A DNA stretch of 64,000 bases from Clostridium sp. OF09-36 (GCF_003481985.1 NZ_QUMD01000005.1:124001-188000), one strand, 5' to 3'. Positions 1 to 9,413 are shown, counted from the stretch's first letter. A program made the numbers and translations. Notes: a model not told the origin generated them from the sequence alone.

Positions 1-432
1 GTTCCGAATGTAAAAAATAAAATTAAACAGTATGCAGATCGTGGAGACCGGATTATCTTTACACGGGATACACACGGAGAAAATTATCTGGATACCCCTG
101 AGGGCAAAAAACTTCCGGTGAAACATTGTCTTCAGGGTACAGAGGGGTGGCAGATTGTACCGGGACTCGAAACAGAACATTGTGAATACGTCGATAAACC
201 GACTTTCGGCTGGATGCATTGGGATGACTTTGGAACTCAGGATGAGATTGAACTGATTGGTGTCTGCACGGATATCTGTGTGGTATCCAATGCACTGATC
301 CTGAAAGCAAAATATCCGGAGGCTGTGATATCGGTGGATGCAAGCTGCTGCGCAGGGGTGACGCCGGAAAAACACAAGGCAGCACTGGAAACAATGAGAA
401 GCTGCCAGATTGATGTGAATGGAGAGGACTGA
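1..432 (+). CDS. Cysteine hydrolase, isochorismatase/nicotinamidase family (5' end outside window)
   Basis: The frame is open from base 1, so the N-terminus lies outside the window and 143 residues remain. The segment around HCLQGTEGW and the C-terminal motif GVCTDICVVSNALILK match the isochorismatase-like hydrolase fold, where the Cys of the TDICV stretch is the expected nucleophile. Close relatives hydrolyse nicotinamide to nicotinate for NAD salvage, but the family also includes other amidases, so the substrate is inferred. The catalytic Asp near the N-terminus cannot be seen. Confidence 0.75.
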   Translation, partial: VPNVKNKIKQYADRGDRIIFTRDTHGENYLDTPEGKKLPVKHCLQGTEGWQIVPGLETEHCEYVDKPTFGWMHWDDFGTQDEIELIGVCTDICVVSNALILKAKYPEAVISVDASCCAGVTPEKHKAALETMRSCQIDVNGED

Positions 433-437
433 GTACT

Positions 438-851
438 GTGATTTTTTCGAAAATACCGCAGACGGAGGCAACATCAGTGCTATATCAGTATCTTCTTTTG
501 ATATTTTCCACACACTTAGACTTGCCTGAGACGGATGTACAAAGCGGACAGATCACGGAAAATCAGACAAGTGTACTCCCGGTCCGCTGGAAAAATGTCA
601 TTGTCGGAATTGTGGGAATCCTTTTCGGCTTGTTTTTGATCTGGTTTGTGCTCTGGACCACCAGGGAACCGGATGAAAGAGAAACTTGGGAACGCCGCAA
701 GCGGATCCTGCTGAAAAAATATGGAAGCCAGCTTTTTGAAGTGGAGGAAATGCCGGACACAACCGGAAAGAGCGTGATCCGGCTGCAGAGTATCGAAAGC
801 CTGCTTCAGATATCGGAAGATAAGAATGCTCCGGTTTTATATGTTCTTTAA
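438..851 (+). pseudogene. Fragment of a membrane protein, DUF5305-like C-terminus
   Basis: A 137-residue frame with one membrane segment (about residues 51-72), then a charged linker and a tail reading KKYGSQLFEVEE and IRLQSIESLLQI before PVLY. From memory this tail resembles the C-terminal part of DUF5305 proteins, which sit beside signal peptidase I genes; I could not compare it. The large extracellular N-terminal domain of that family is missing and the frame stops just after PVLY. It follows the hydrolase by 5 bases. Most likely a truncated remnant. Confidence 0.35.
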
Positions 852-1209
852 GCTTGCAAAAGCACTGAACCTTGGAGACGATGCGTACTTTACCGTCGGC
901 GGAGTTGAGTTTGTCCGTCTGTCCGCTCTGGAGCAGGCAGATCCGGAAGTACTGCGTACAGCTCTGAAACACGCAGAGATTCTTTGCAGCCCGGCAACCG
1001 ACAACCGCATGGATCTGTTCATGGGCGTAGCTATGGACCCGGATGCGAAAGGCCAGTACACCACCGGTTCTACTCAGGTTATGAACAACGACAATGACGA
1101 TGCAAAAGGTCAGGTTTCCGCTACAGACCATACTTGGAAACCTGATCTTTTTGCGTTTGGACTCCGAAAAGAAAGCTCTTTGATTTCCTCAAAATTGATG
1201 ATAGAATAA
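826..1209 (+). pseudogene. Unrecognised ORF fragment
   Basis: A 127-residue frame overlapping the previous one by 26 bases. It has no good ribosome binding site. The stretch from about residue 8 to 105 looks like real protein, with an even composition and an acidic patch NNDNDDAKG, but I recognise no family. It could be a second gene remnant joined at about 840-850, or a frameshifted continuation of the preceding fragment. Function unknown. Confidence 0.3.
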
Positions 1210-1267
1210 ACGTGGATACAGGAAAAATATGAGAAATTAGGAAATTGTGCATAATCACAAAAAAGTG

Positions 1268-1296
1268 TTTACATTTACCAGTTTGTATGGTAATAT
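1268..1296 (+). promoter_or_regulatory. rbsR promoter
   Basis: TTTACA, 17 bp, TAATAT. The predicted start of transcription is near 1303, on the operator-like sequence that follows, which suggests autoregulation. Confidence 0.55.
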
Positions 1297-1300
1297 CATA

Positions 1301-1318
1301 TATGTAATCGGTTTCCTA
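1301..1318 (+). promoter_or_regulatory. Putative RbsR operator O1
   Basis: The sequence TGTAATCGGTTTCC has a central CG with flanking half-sites typical of LacI-family operators. Its left half matches the stronger palindrome at 2421-2440. It lies over the predicted rbsR transcription start. Confidence 0.45.
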
Positions 1319-1345
1319 AATCGAGAGCGAAAGAGGACCTTAAAA

Positions 1346-2371
1346 ATGAACATTAAAGAACTGGCTAGGCGTGCAGGAGTTTCTTCTGCTACTGTTTCAA
1401 GAGTATTGAACAATTCAGGTTACGTAAAAGAAGAAACAAGAAAAAAAGTACTGGAAGCAGTGGAAGAATATAATTACGTTCCCAATGCGCTTGCCAGAAA
1501 CTTAAGTATTAAGGACAATCCCAGCATCGGAGTTATTATTCCGGATATTGAAAATGAATTCTTTTTTAAGGCGATCAGCGGAATCAGCGATGTGGCTGAT
1601 GCCTTTCACTACAATATCGTATATTTTGGAACCAACGAAACGCTGAGCAAAGAACACGAGTCGCTGAATGTAGCAATCAGTCAGAGACTTAAGGGTGTGA
1701 TTATTGCACCGATTTCCCAATTGGATACTCAAACCAAGGACAGCCTGATTAAATTGGAAGAATCCGGGATTCCGGTGGTATTGATTGACCGCGATATCAA
1801 GGGAGCACGTTTTGACGGCGTGTTTGTGGACAATTACGGCGGAGCTTACGATGGAGTCAGCGCACTGATTCAGAATGGTCACAAAAAGATTGCAGTGATT
1901 GCCGGACCAAGCACATCAAAGCCGGGAAAAGAACGGCTTGCAGGTTATAAACAGGCTCTCGAAGATGCAGGGATTCCTGTGCGGGAAGATTATATCGCAT
2001 ACGGAGATTTTAAACGCGAGAAAGCTTATGAATCCGCCAAATCTCTTTTGAAACAGCCGGATCCGCCAACAGCAATCTTTTCCTCCAACAACGAATCGAC
2101 ACTTGGTTGTTTGAAATGTCTGACAGAATGCGGCATGGTTCCGGGGCGGGAAATCGCACTATTAGGATTTGATGATATCGAGACACTCCGTGTCATTGAT
2201 TACAAACTTTCTGTCGTGGAGCGCGATGCAAAGCAACAGGGGGCTGAGGCCATGAAACTTCTCATGGAGTGCTTCGCGGACAGCAAAAACCGTCAGAGGG
2301 GGAAACGCATTCTGGTCCCATATCAGGTTGTACTCAGAGGTTCTGAACGGGGAGTTCATATGGAAAAGTGA
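1346..2371 (+). CDS. rbsR: LacI-family transcriptional regulator of the ribose operon
   Basis: The protein has 341 residues. The N-terminal helix-turn-helix (MNIKELARRAGVSSATVSRV, residues 1-20) and the hinge helix region NALARNL are classic LacI family, followed by a periplasmic-binding-like sugar domain (about residues 60-335). ATG 1346 is chosen because the helix-turn-helix begins there; an upstream in-frame ATG at 1247 would place 33 atypical residues before it and overlap the promoter. The gene directly precedes deoC-rbsKDACB, and matching LacI-type palindromes lie before both transcription units, so it most likely represses the ribose operon and itself until ribose or a phosphate derivative binds. 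The effector is inferred. Confidence 0.85.
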   Translation: MNIKELARRAGVSSATVSRVLNNSGYVKEETRKKVLEAVEEYNYVPNALARNLSIKDNPSIGVIIPDIENEFFFKAISGISDVADAFHYNIVYFGTNETLSKEHESLNVAISQRLKGVIIAPISQLDTQTKDSLIKLEESGIPVVLIDRDIKGARFDGVFVDNYGGAYDGVSALIQNGHKKIAVIAGPSTSKPGKERLAGYKQALEDAGIPVREDYIAYGDFKREKAYESAKSLLKQPDPPTAIFSSNNESTLGCLKCLTECGMVPGREIALLGFDDIETLRVIDYKLSVVERDAKQQGAEAMKLLMECFADSKNRQRGKRILVPYQVVLRGSERGVHMEK

Positions 2372-2385
2372 AAATAGAAGAAATG

Positions 2386-2410
2386 ATGTGTAGTAAGATA
2401 CACATTTTTC
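2386..2410 (+). terminator. Terminator after rbsR
   Basis: ATGTGTA, 6-nt loop, TACACAT, then a run of T. A modest 7-bp stem just downstream of rbsR, separating it from the deoC-rbs promoter. Confidence 0.45.
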
Positions 2411-2420
2411 TTTTCATCAA

Positions 2421-2440
2421 ATGTGTAACCGATTACACAT
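2421..2440 (+). promoter_or_regulatory. Putative RbsR operator O2 before deoC
   Basis: ATGTGTAACCGATTACACAT is a 20-bp palindrome around a central CG with a single mismatched pair, the form bound by LacI-family repressors. It lies 36 bp before the deoC start and would overlap the -35 region if CATAAT (2445-2450) is the -10 box. Confidence 0.65.
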
Positions 2441-2475
2441 TGACCATAATTCAACAAGGAAAAGGAGAGGGTATT

Positions 2476-3111
2476 ATGAGTTTAAATCACATGATCGATC
2501 ACACCATGTTAAAGGCTGATGCATCAAAAGAGACGATTATCCGCTATTGCAATGAAGCGAAGGAACATGAATTTGCATCCGTTTGTGTCAATACCTGTTT
2601 TGTGCCGCTGGTTTCTGAACAGTTAAAAGGAAGCAAGGTTAAGACCTGCTGCGTCGTAGGATTCCCACTGGGAGCAATGTTGACTTCGGCAAAAGCGTTT
2701 GAAGCTTCCGAGGCGGTAAAAGCCGGAGCAGACGAAGTAGATATGGTGATTAACGTCAGTGCCCTGAAAGACAAAGACGATGACTATGTCGAAAAAGATA
2801 TCCGTGCAGTTGTGGAAGCTTCCAAAGGAGCAGTCGTAAAAGTGATCATTGAGACTTGTCTTCTGACTGATGAAGAGAAAGTACGTGCATGCGAGCTTTC
2901 TGTCAAGGCCGGTGCAGATTTTGTGAAGACATCTACCGGATTCTCCACAGGCGGTGCTACCGTAGAAGATGTGGCACTGATGAGAAAAACGGTTGGGGAC
3001 CGTGCAAAGGTAAAAGCAAGCGGCGGTATCCGCACACCGGAAGCTGCAAAAGCACTGGTAGAAGCCGGAGCAGACCGGATCGGAGCAGGAAACGGAGTTG
3101 TGCTGCTGTAA
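2476..3111 (+). CDS. deoC: Deoxyribose-phosphate aldolase
   Basis: A class I aldolase of 211 residues that splits 2-deoxyribose 5-phosphate into glyceraldehyde 3-phosphate and acetaldehyde. Diagnostic parts are ASVCVNTCFVP, VVGFPLGAM, the Schiff-base lysine in DFVKTSTGFSTGG, and VKASGGIRTPEAA of the TIM barrel. ATG 2476 follows AAGGAGAGG at good spacing; the longer frame from 2368 would read through the operator. It is the first gene of the ribose operon, 30 bp before rbsK. That placement suggests the operon serves both ribose and deoxyribose derived from nucleosides. Confidence 0.95.
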   Translation: MSLNHMIDHTMLKADASKETIIRYCNEAKEHEFASVCVNTCFVPLVSEQLKGSKVKTCCVVGFPLGAMLTSAKAFEASEAVKAGADEVDMVINVSALKDKDDDYVEKDIRAVVEASKGAVVKVIIETCLLTDEEKVRACELSVKAGADFVKTSTGFSTGGATVEDVALMRKTVGDRAKVKASGGIRTPEAAKALVEAGADRIGAGNGVVLL

Positions 3112-3141
3112 AAGAAGACTGAACAGAGAGGGAAATGTCGT

Positions 3142-4071
3142 ATGGGGAAAAAAGTAGTTGTATTTGGAAGTTTTGTAGTGGATCTGATGGGCAGAACCCC
3201 ACACCTTCCGGCACCCGGTGAAACCGTCAAGGGAACGGTATTTAAGATGGGACCGGGCGGAAAAGGATTTAATCAGGGTGTTGCCGCACATAAAGCGGGG
3301 GCCAATGTAACGATGGTAACAAAACTCGGGCGTGATTCTTTTGCGGATATTGCATTGAGCACGATGACAGAGCTTGGTATGAAGAAAGACAGGGTTTTAT
3401 ATTCCGATGATACCGAAACCGGATGTGCCCTTATTATGGTAGACGAGAACAGCAGCCAGAATGAGATCGTTGTTATCTTAGGAGCCTGCAACACCATTAC
3501 CGATGCGGAGGTGGATTCCCTGGAAGACCTTCTGGATGGGGCAGAGTATCTGCTGACCCAGCTTGAGACGAATGTGTCTTCGGTAGAACGTATTGTGGAT
3601 ATCGCCTGCAAAAAGGGTGTGAAGGTGATTCTGAATACCGCACCGGTGCAGCCAATCAGCGATGAAGTGTTAAGTAAGGTTGATCTGATCACACCGAATG
3701 AGGTGGAGGCAGAGATTCTCACCGGAGTAAAGGTGGACAGTGAAGAAGCGGCAGACAAGGCGGCAGAGTGGTTCTTTGCAAAAGGTGTAAAGCGTGTGCT
3801 CATTACACTGGGCGGCAGAGGCGTTTACATCAATACCAGAGAGAAAAAGGGAATCATTCCGGCATATAAAGTAGATGCAGTTGATACGACCGGGGCAGGT
3901 GATGCTTTCAATGGAGGTCTTCTTGCAGCACTGGCCGAGGATAAGGACATCTGGGAAGCAGCGAATTTCGCAAATGCACTGGCTGCGCTTTCTGTTCAGA
4001 AGATCGGCACGACTCCGGCCATGCCACTCAGAAATGAAATCGATGAATTTTTAAACACGCATAAAAATTAA
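3142..4071 (+). CDS. rbsK: Ribokinase
   Basis: PfkB-family kinase of 309 residues that phosphorylates D-ribose at O5 with ATP. The N-terminal glycine motif GGKGFNQGVAA (about residues 39-49) and the C-terminal signature DTTGAGDAFNGG with its catalytic Asp are intact. Length is normal for ribokinase. It sits between deoC and rbsD within the ribose operon, which supports ribose rather than another sugar as substrate. Confidence 0.93.
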   Translation: MGKKVVVFGSFVVDLMGRTPHLPAPGETVKGTVFKMGPGGKGFNQGVAAHKAGANVTMVTKLGRDSFADIALSTMTELGMKKDRVLYSDDTETGCALIMVDENSSQNEIVVILGACNTITDAEVDSLEDLLDGAEYLLTQLETNVSSVERIVDIACKKGVKVILNTAPVQPISDEVLSKVDLITPNEVEAEILTGVKVDSEEAADKAAEWFFAKGVKRVLITLGGRGVYINTREKKGIIPAYKVDAVDTTGAGDAFNGGLLAALAEDKDIWEAANFANALAALSVQKIGTTPAMPLRNEIDEFLNTHKN

Positions 4072-4084
4072 GGGGGAAAGATTT

Positions 4085-4483
4085 ATGCTGAAAACAGGAA
4101 TTTTGCATCCGCAGTTAGCAAGAGTGCTTGCAGAACTGCGTCATAAAGATACGCTGGTGATTGGTGATGCAGGGCTTCCGATTCCGAAAGGGGTAGAGCG
4201 GATTGATCTTGGCTGGAGACCGGGAGATCCGGCATATCTGGACGTGCTGGAAGAAATCTTGAAATATATCGTGGTAGAAAAAGCAACGTTTGCGAATGAA
4301 GCACTCAGTGTGACACCGGAATTTCATGAAAAGGCGAAAGCACTGCTTCCGGAAAATCTTCCGATCGAGTATATTCCGCATACAGAATTAAAAGCCAGAA
4401 GTGCAGACGCAAAGGCCATTATCCTTACAGGAGAGTTTACGGGCTATACCAATGTAATCCTGACAGCAGGATGTGCTTATTAG
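4085..4483 (+). CDS. rbsD: D-ribose pyranase
   Basis: 132 residues. RbsD interconverts the pyranose and furanose forms of ribose so that ribokinase gets its substrate. Seen here are the N-terminal GILHPQLARVLAELRHKD with the conserved His, GDAGLPIP, and the C-terminal TGEFTGYTNVILTAG. Start ATG 4085 follows AAGGGGGAAAG, 13 bp after rbsK. Confidence 0.95.
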   Translation: MLKTGILHPQLARVLAELRHKDTLVIGDAGLPIPKGVERIDLGWRPGDPAYLDVLEEILKYIVVEKATFANEALSVTPEFHEKAKALLPENLPIEYIPHTELKARSADAKAIILTGEFTGYTNVILTAGCAY

Positions 4484-4511
4484 TTATCAGGAAATCCAAA
4501 GGAGGCGGAAA

Positions 4512-6014
4512 ATGGGGGATCGTGTTGTATTACGGCTGGAAGATATCGTGAAAACATTTCCAGGCGTAAAGGCTTTGGATGGAGTGAAACTGGATGTCAG
4601 GGAAGGAGAAGTCCATGCGCTCTGTGGAGAAAACGGAGCCGGAAAATCAACGCTGATGAAAATCATCGCAGGCGCGCAGGGGTATACATCCGGTCACATG
4701 TATGTCCAGGATCAGGAAGTGGTATTTCATTCAACCAAGGAAGCTGAAAAAATGGGAATCGCCATGATTTATCAGGAATTTAATATGGTTCCGGAGCTTT
4801 CCGTGGCAGAAAATATGTATCTTGGAAGACTTCCCAGGACCCAGTTTGGAAGTGTGGACTGGAAAAAACTTTACCAGGATGCGGATGAAGTTTTGAAGCG
4901 CCTGGGACTGAAATTCAGCAGCCACAGCAAAGTGAAAAATCTGTCGGTTGCGGAATCCCAGATGACAGAGATTGCAAAGTGCCTGACAATTGGCGCGAAA
5001 GTTATCATTATGGATGAGCCGACCGCGGCTTTGACCGATGAAGAAATTCAGATCCTGTTTCGGATCATTGCAGAATTAAAGGAAAAGGGAATTTCCATTT
5101 TATATATTTCCCACAGAATGGATGAAATCTTCCAGATTTCAGACCGGCTTACCGTATTTCGGGATGGAAAGTACATTGCGACCAAGAGCATTGAAGAAAC
5201 GGACTATGACGATGTGGTATCCATGATGGTTGGCCGCAGTGTGACCAACCTCTACCCGAAGCGGAATTATGAAAAACAGGATGTAGCCATGGAGCTTCGC
5301 AAGATAAGCGGTAAGGGCGTTCACGATGTGAGTCTGAAACTGCACCGCGGAGAAATTCTTGGCATCGCAGGACTGCTTGGTTCCGGAACGATCGAGCTTT
5401 CCAAAATCGTATATGGAGCTCTTCCAATGACAAGCGGGGAAGTGATCATCAATGGAGAAACGAAAGACTGTTCTTCTCCGAGAAAAGCCCTGAAAGCAGG
5501 AATTGGTTTTGTATCCGATGACAGAAAACAGGAAGGACTGGTTCTGATCCGGAATATCCGAGAAAATGTTTCCATGTCATCGTTAGACAAAATCAGTACA
5601 GGTGGTCATCTGAATAAAGCGAAGGAAACCGAAAATATCAATGCACAGGTAGAACGTCTGAACATCAAGATCAGCAGTCCGGCCCAGCTTGCCGGAAAAC
5701 TGAGTGGCGGAAACCAGCAGAAAGTGGTATTTGCAAAGGTTCTGGAGGCAGATCCTTCCATCCTGATTTTGGACGAGCCGACACGAGGTGTCGATGTAGG
5801 CGCAAAAGCAGAAATTTATCAGATCATGGATGAACTGACCCGGCAGGGCAAGAGCATTATCCTGATTTCGACAGATCTGCCGGAGGTGATCGGTATGAGT
5901 GACCGCGTGGTGATCATGCGGGAAGGATATACCGTCCTGGAAATTGATAAATCAGAGATGAATCAGGAAACAATATTAGCTTATGCATCGGGAGGAGTCA
6001 GTGAAAATGAATAA
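4512..6014 (+). CDS. rbsA: Ribose ABC transporter, ATP-binding protein
   Basis: A 500-residue tandem ATPase, the usual RbsA length. The first domain has Walker A GENGAGKST and Walker B IIMDEPTAAL. The second has a degenerate Walker A around GLLGSGTIEL but an intact signature LSGGNQQK and LILDEPTRGVD, as is typical of sugar transporters of this class. ATG 4512 is chosen over 4473 because AAAGGAGGCGG stands just before it. The last 8 bases overlap rbsC, implying translational coupling. It energises uptake by RbsC. Confidence 0.95.
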   Translation: MGDRVVLRLEDIVKTFPGVKALDGVKLDVREGEVHALCGENGAGKSTLMKIIAGAQGYTSGHMYVQDQEVVFHSTKEAEKMGIAMIYQEFNMVPELSVAENMYLGRLPRTQFGSVDWKKLYQDADEVLKRLGLKFSSHSKVKNLSVAESQMTEIAKCLTIGAKVIIMDEPTAALTDEEIQILFRIIAELKEKGISILYISHRMDEIFQISDRLTVFRDGKYIATKSIEETDYDDVVSMMVGRSVTNLYPKRNYEKQDVAMELRKISGKGVHDVSLKLHRGEILGIAGLLGSGTIELSKIVYGALPMTSGEVIINGETKDCSSPRKALKAGIGFVSDDRKQEGLVLIRNIRENVSMSSLDKISTGGHLNKAKETENINAQVERLNIKISSPAQLAGKLSGGNQQKVVFAKVLEADPSILILDEPTRGVDVGAKAEIYQIMDELTRQGKSIILISTDLPEVIGMSDRVVIMREGYTVLEIDKSEMNQETILAYASGGVSENE

Positions 6015-6960
6015 GAAAAAATTAATCAATCAGATTAATATCTATCGCTCCGTGTTGATCCTTCTTGTAATCTGTGTATTTGCAACAATTTTGTCCCCGA
6101 GTTTCTTAAGTGTGACAAACCTGTTCAATGTATTTAAGCAGATCACGGTAGCAGGAATTGTGGGATGCGGTATGACATTTGTAATTTTAACCGGAGGCAT
6201 TGATCTGTCCGTTGGATCCATTCTGGGTCTGTCTGGCGTTCTGGCATCCGGAGTGTTAGCCTCTACCGGCAATACAGCCGCAGCAGTAGCCGTATCCCTG
6301 ATTGTCGGTGTGGCCTGCGGAGCAGTAAATGGATTTTTCGTATCCGTATGCGGAATTCCACCGTTTATTTCAACCCTTGGCATGATGACTCTGCTGCGAG
6401 GTGTGATTCTTGTCTATACAAAAGGATCTCCGATTCCGATCAAAGTAGATTCTTATAAGTTCTTCGGAAAAGGCAGCATTGCAGGAATCCCGGTTCCGGT
6501 TATCATCCTGATTGTAGTATTTTTGCTGGCTCACTATATTCTGACCCAGACTACCTATGGACGCAGTGTCTATGCCGTAGGAGGCAACCGGGAAGCAGCG
6601 CGTCTTTCCGGCATCCGCGTAAAGACCAGCGAATTTCTGGTTTACACATTGAATGGCTTGATGTGCGGCATGGCCGGACTGATTCTGACCGCACGTCTTG
6701 GATCCGCACAGTCTACCAGCGGAACCGGCATCGAGATGGATGCGATCGCTGCCGTAATCCTTGGCGGAACCAGCTTAAGCGGCGGTGTTGGTTTCGTACT
6801 GCCGACGGTTGTAGGTGCTATGATCATGGGTATCATCGATAACATCCTTACGCTAATGAACGTAAACCCGCATGCGACTAACATCGTAAAAGGTGCAGTG
6901 ATTCTGATCGCAGTCCTGGTAGATAAGAAAGTAAAAGATCTGTCCGCAAAGGCAGAGTAA
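6007..6960 (+). CDS. rbsC: Ribose ABC transporter permease
   Basis: A 317-residue membrane permease with several hydrophobic helices and the family motif GGIDLSVGSILGL, plus VYAVGGNREAARLSGI, the coupling segment expected in RbsC-type proteins. ATG 6007 follows GGGAGGAG within the end of rbsA. It forms the channel for ribose delivered by RbsB. Confidence 0.95.
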   Translation: MNKKKLINQINIYRSVLILLVICVFATILSPSFLSVTNLFNVFKQITVAGIVGCGMTFVILTGGIDLSVGSILGLSGVLASGVLASTGNTAAAVAVSLIVGVACGAVNGFFVSVCGIPPFISTLGMMTLLRGVILVYTKGSPIPIKVDSYKFFGKGSIAGIPVPVIILIVVFLLAHYILTQTTYGRSVYAVGGNREAARLSGIRVKTSEFLVYTLNGLMCGMAGLILTARLGSAQSTSGTGIEMDAIAAVILGGTSLSGGVGFVLPTVVGAMIMGIIDNILTLMNVNPHATNIVKGAVILIAVLVDKKVKDLSAKAE

Positions 6961-7019
6961 AGAAAAACGAAACAAAAAAATAATCCCTGCGGGGAGAAAA
7001 TAAAAAGGAGAGTGTATTT

Positions 7020-8054
7020 ATGAGAAAAAGATTGGGAGCAGCTTTCATGGCAATGGCAATGGTATGTGCAGGATTAACCGCATGCAGTTCTGGTTCTTCC
7101 ACAAATGCGCCGGCTGAGACAAAGGCCGAGACCAAAGCAGAGGAAAAGGCAGAAGAAAGCAAGGACGAAGCAAAAACTGAGGATGGAGCAGAGAAGAAAG
7201 ACGGTGGTTATGTCATCGGTCTGGCTATGAACACCCAGACAAACCCATTTTTCGTAGACGTAAAAGACGGCGTTCAGAAGGCTGCAGATGAGCATGGAAT
7301 TGAACTGTATATTACCGATGCACAGGACGACCCGACCATCCAGATGAAGGATGTAGAGAACCTGATTACCAAGAATCCGGATGCAATCATCATCGATACC
7401 TGTGATTCCGATGCAATTGTTTCTTCCATCGAAGCCTGCAACGAGGCAGGCATTCCGGTATTCACCATGGACCGCGAAGCCAATGACGGCGATGTGGTTT
7501 CCCACATCGGTTACGATGCAATCAAATCCGGTAAACTGGCAGGACAGTTTCTTGTAGACTCCCTTGGTGGAAAAGGCAAGATCGTAGAGCTTCAGGGAAT
7601 CATGGGAACCAACGTTGCACAGCAGCGTTCCGAAGGTTTCAACTCTGTGATTGCAGAGAATCCGGATATGGAAATCGTAGCTTGCCAGGTCGCAGATTTT
7701 GACCGTGCGAAAGCAATGAGCGTTATGGAGAACATCCTTCAGGCAAACCCGGAGATCGATGGTTTATATGCAGCAAATGACGAAATGCTGTTAGGTGCAC
7801 TGGAAGCTATGGATGCAGCAGGCAGAACCGAGAGCATCGTAAAAGTAGGTTGTGATGCAATCGATGATACACTGGAAGCAATCAAGGGCAAACGCGTTGA
7901 GGCTACCATTGCAGAGCCGCCGTTCTTCCTTGGAAAAGCAATCCTGAACACCGCGTATGATTATCTGGAAGGCAAAGAAGTAGAAGCTCATGTCGTTCTG
8001 GACAACCAGCTGGTAACCCAGGAGAACGTAGATACCCTGGTAACCAAAGAGTGA
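7020..8054 (+). CDS. rbsB: Ribose-binding lipoprotein
   Basis: 344 residues with a lipoprotein signal peptide; the lipobox GLTACS places the acylated Cys near residue 22. A Lys/Glu/Ala-rich linker (about residues 30-60) follows, then a periplasmic-binding type 1 domain beginning GLAMNTQTNPFFVDVKDGV. It captures ribose outside the membrane and hands it to RbsC. It is the last gene of the operon; a strong terminator follows at 8092. The 60-bp gap before it has AAAAAGGAGAG. Confidence 0.93.
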   Translation: MRKRLGAAFMAMAMVCAGLTACSSGSSTNAPAETKAETKAEEKAEESKDEAKTEDGAEKKDGGYVIGLAMNTQTNPFFVDVKDGVQKAADEHGIELYITDAQDDPTIQMKDVENLITKNPDAIIIDTCDSDAIVSSIEACNEAGIPVFTMDREANDGDVVSHIGYDAIKSGKLAGQFLVDSLGGKGKIVELQGIMGTNVAQQRSEGFNSVIAENPDMEIVACQVADFDRAKAMSVMENILQANPEIDGLYAANDEMLLGALEAMDAAGRTESIVKVGCDAIDDTLEAIKGKRVEATIAEPPFFLGKAILNTAYDYLEGKEVEAHVVLDNQLVTQENVDTLVTKE

Positions 8055-8091
8055 TCGAATATAAAAAACAGGATATGAGATAAGGGCAGGG

Positions 8092-8120
8092 GCCGTCGGA
8101 GAAGATCCGACGGCTCTTTC
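8092..8120 (+). terminator. Terminator of the ribose operon
   Basis: A 9-bp perfect GC-rich stem, GCCGTCGGA / TCCGACGGC, with a 5-nt loop followed by TCTTTC. Confidence 0.85.
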
Positions 8121-8165
8121 GTGTCCAGGTGCATCGTTTAGGCAGATTGTCTGTGAATTGCAGCC

Positions 8166-8194
8166 TTGTATCCGTTTTTACGCTGTGTTATGAT
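8166..8194 (+). promoter_or_regulatory. holA promoter
   Basis: TTGTAT, 17 bp, TATGAT; it lies about 55 bp before holA and just after the ribose operon terminator. Confidence 0.5.
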
Positions 8195-8247
8195 ACAAAG
8201 GAATTGCACCTTGGCGCGAACGAGAGAAAAGAAATGGAGAACGTTTC

Positions 8248-9224
8248 ATGCAGGTATTGAATCAGGATATCAAAACAGGACAGTTTAAACAGATCTATCT
8301 ATTATATGGAGAAGAAGCCTTCCTAAAAAACAGCTACAAAAACCGCTTAAAAGAAGCCATCATCGGCGATGACACCATGAACTTTGGCCGGTTTGAGGGA
8401 AAGGGACTCGATGTGAACGAGCTGATCCGGCTGGCAGATACCATGCCATTCTTTGCGGAGCGCCGCCTCATTCTCATTGAAGACAGCGGATTTTTCAAAA
8501 GTGCATCCGATGCCCTGGTGCAGTACCTTCCGTCCATGCCGGACACCACCATCTTGCTATTCGTGGAGAGTGAGGTCGATAAGCGCAACCGCCTTTACAA
8601 GAAAGTCAAGGACATGGGCTATGCAGCAGAATTAAACCGCCAGGACAGCGCCCAGCTGGCCCGATGGGCAGGCGGGATCCTGGCAAGGGAGCAGAAAAAG
8701 ATCACCAGCCGCACGATGGATTTATTTTTAAGCATGACCGGGGATGACATGGAAAACATCCGCATGGAGCTAGAAAAGGTCATCAGCTACACGCTGGGGC
8801 GCGATGTCATCACCGATGAAGATGTCATGGCAGTCTGCACAGTGCAGGTCACAAACCGCATCTTCGATATGGTTGCAGCCATTGTAAACCGCCAGACCCG
8901 GAAAGCTATGGACCTCTACGAAGACCTCCTGACCTTAAAAGAGCCGCCGATGCGCATTCTCTTCCTGATCGCGAGACAGTTTAACCAGCTGTTGCAGGTC
9001 AAAGAGCTGATGGCAAAGGGCATGGACAAGGGAAGCATTGCATCGAAGCTCAAAATGCAGCCATTTGTGGTAGGAAAGGTCATGCCGCAGGCAGACAGTT
9101 CAGCCGGGAGCAGATCCTTTCGTACGTGGAATCCTGCGTGGAGACAGAAGAAGCAGTGAAGAGCGGACGGCTGCAGGACCGGCTGGCGGTGGAGCTGTTG
9201 ATCACGAAGGAGTATGGAAATTAA
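8248..9224 (+). CDS. holA: DNA polymerase III delta subunit (frameshifted in this sequence)
   Basis: The clamp-loader delta subunit, which opens the sliding clamp. The N-terminus FKQIYLLYGEEAFLKNSYK and the ATPase-like domain (about residues 1-210) plus the C-terminal helical domain are typical. After FVVGKVM at about 9094 the frame breaks. Restoring one G (GCAGGACAG) gives GQFSREQILSYVESCVETEE and a natural stop at 9224. The uncorrected frame stops at 9159 with an unrelated tail. Since holA is essential, a sequencing or assembly error is more likely than a true mutation. Confidence 0.88.
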
Positions 9225-9384
9225 AAAAATCGTTGTTATTTTCTTGCTTTTTTCCTACTTTCCTTATACCATTATAGCTGTGTGGTGATTTTGTGTGATA
9301 GCAGCACAACACAAATTATCACAGCACTACGATATATTACAAACAAGCTGTCGAACAACCGCGAAACAAGTCGCACGAATCTGT

Positions 9385-9413
9385 TTGCCCTGGCATTCAG
9401 TTTGCGTTAGAAT
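9385..9413 (+). promoter_or_regulatory. lgt promoter
   Basis: TTGCCC, 17 bp, TAGAAT, 28 bp before lgt. The rest of the gap from holA (9225-9384) is AT-rich and holds only an imperfect inverted repeat at about 9280-9345. Confidence 0.5.

Noticed and set aside
2544..3291. Several antisense frames opposite deoC and rbsK
   Set aside because: They overlap intact, conserved genes over their full length and show no protein family features.
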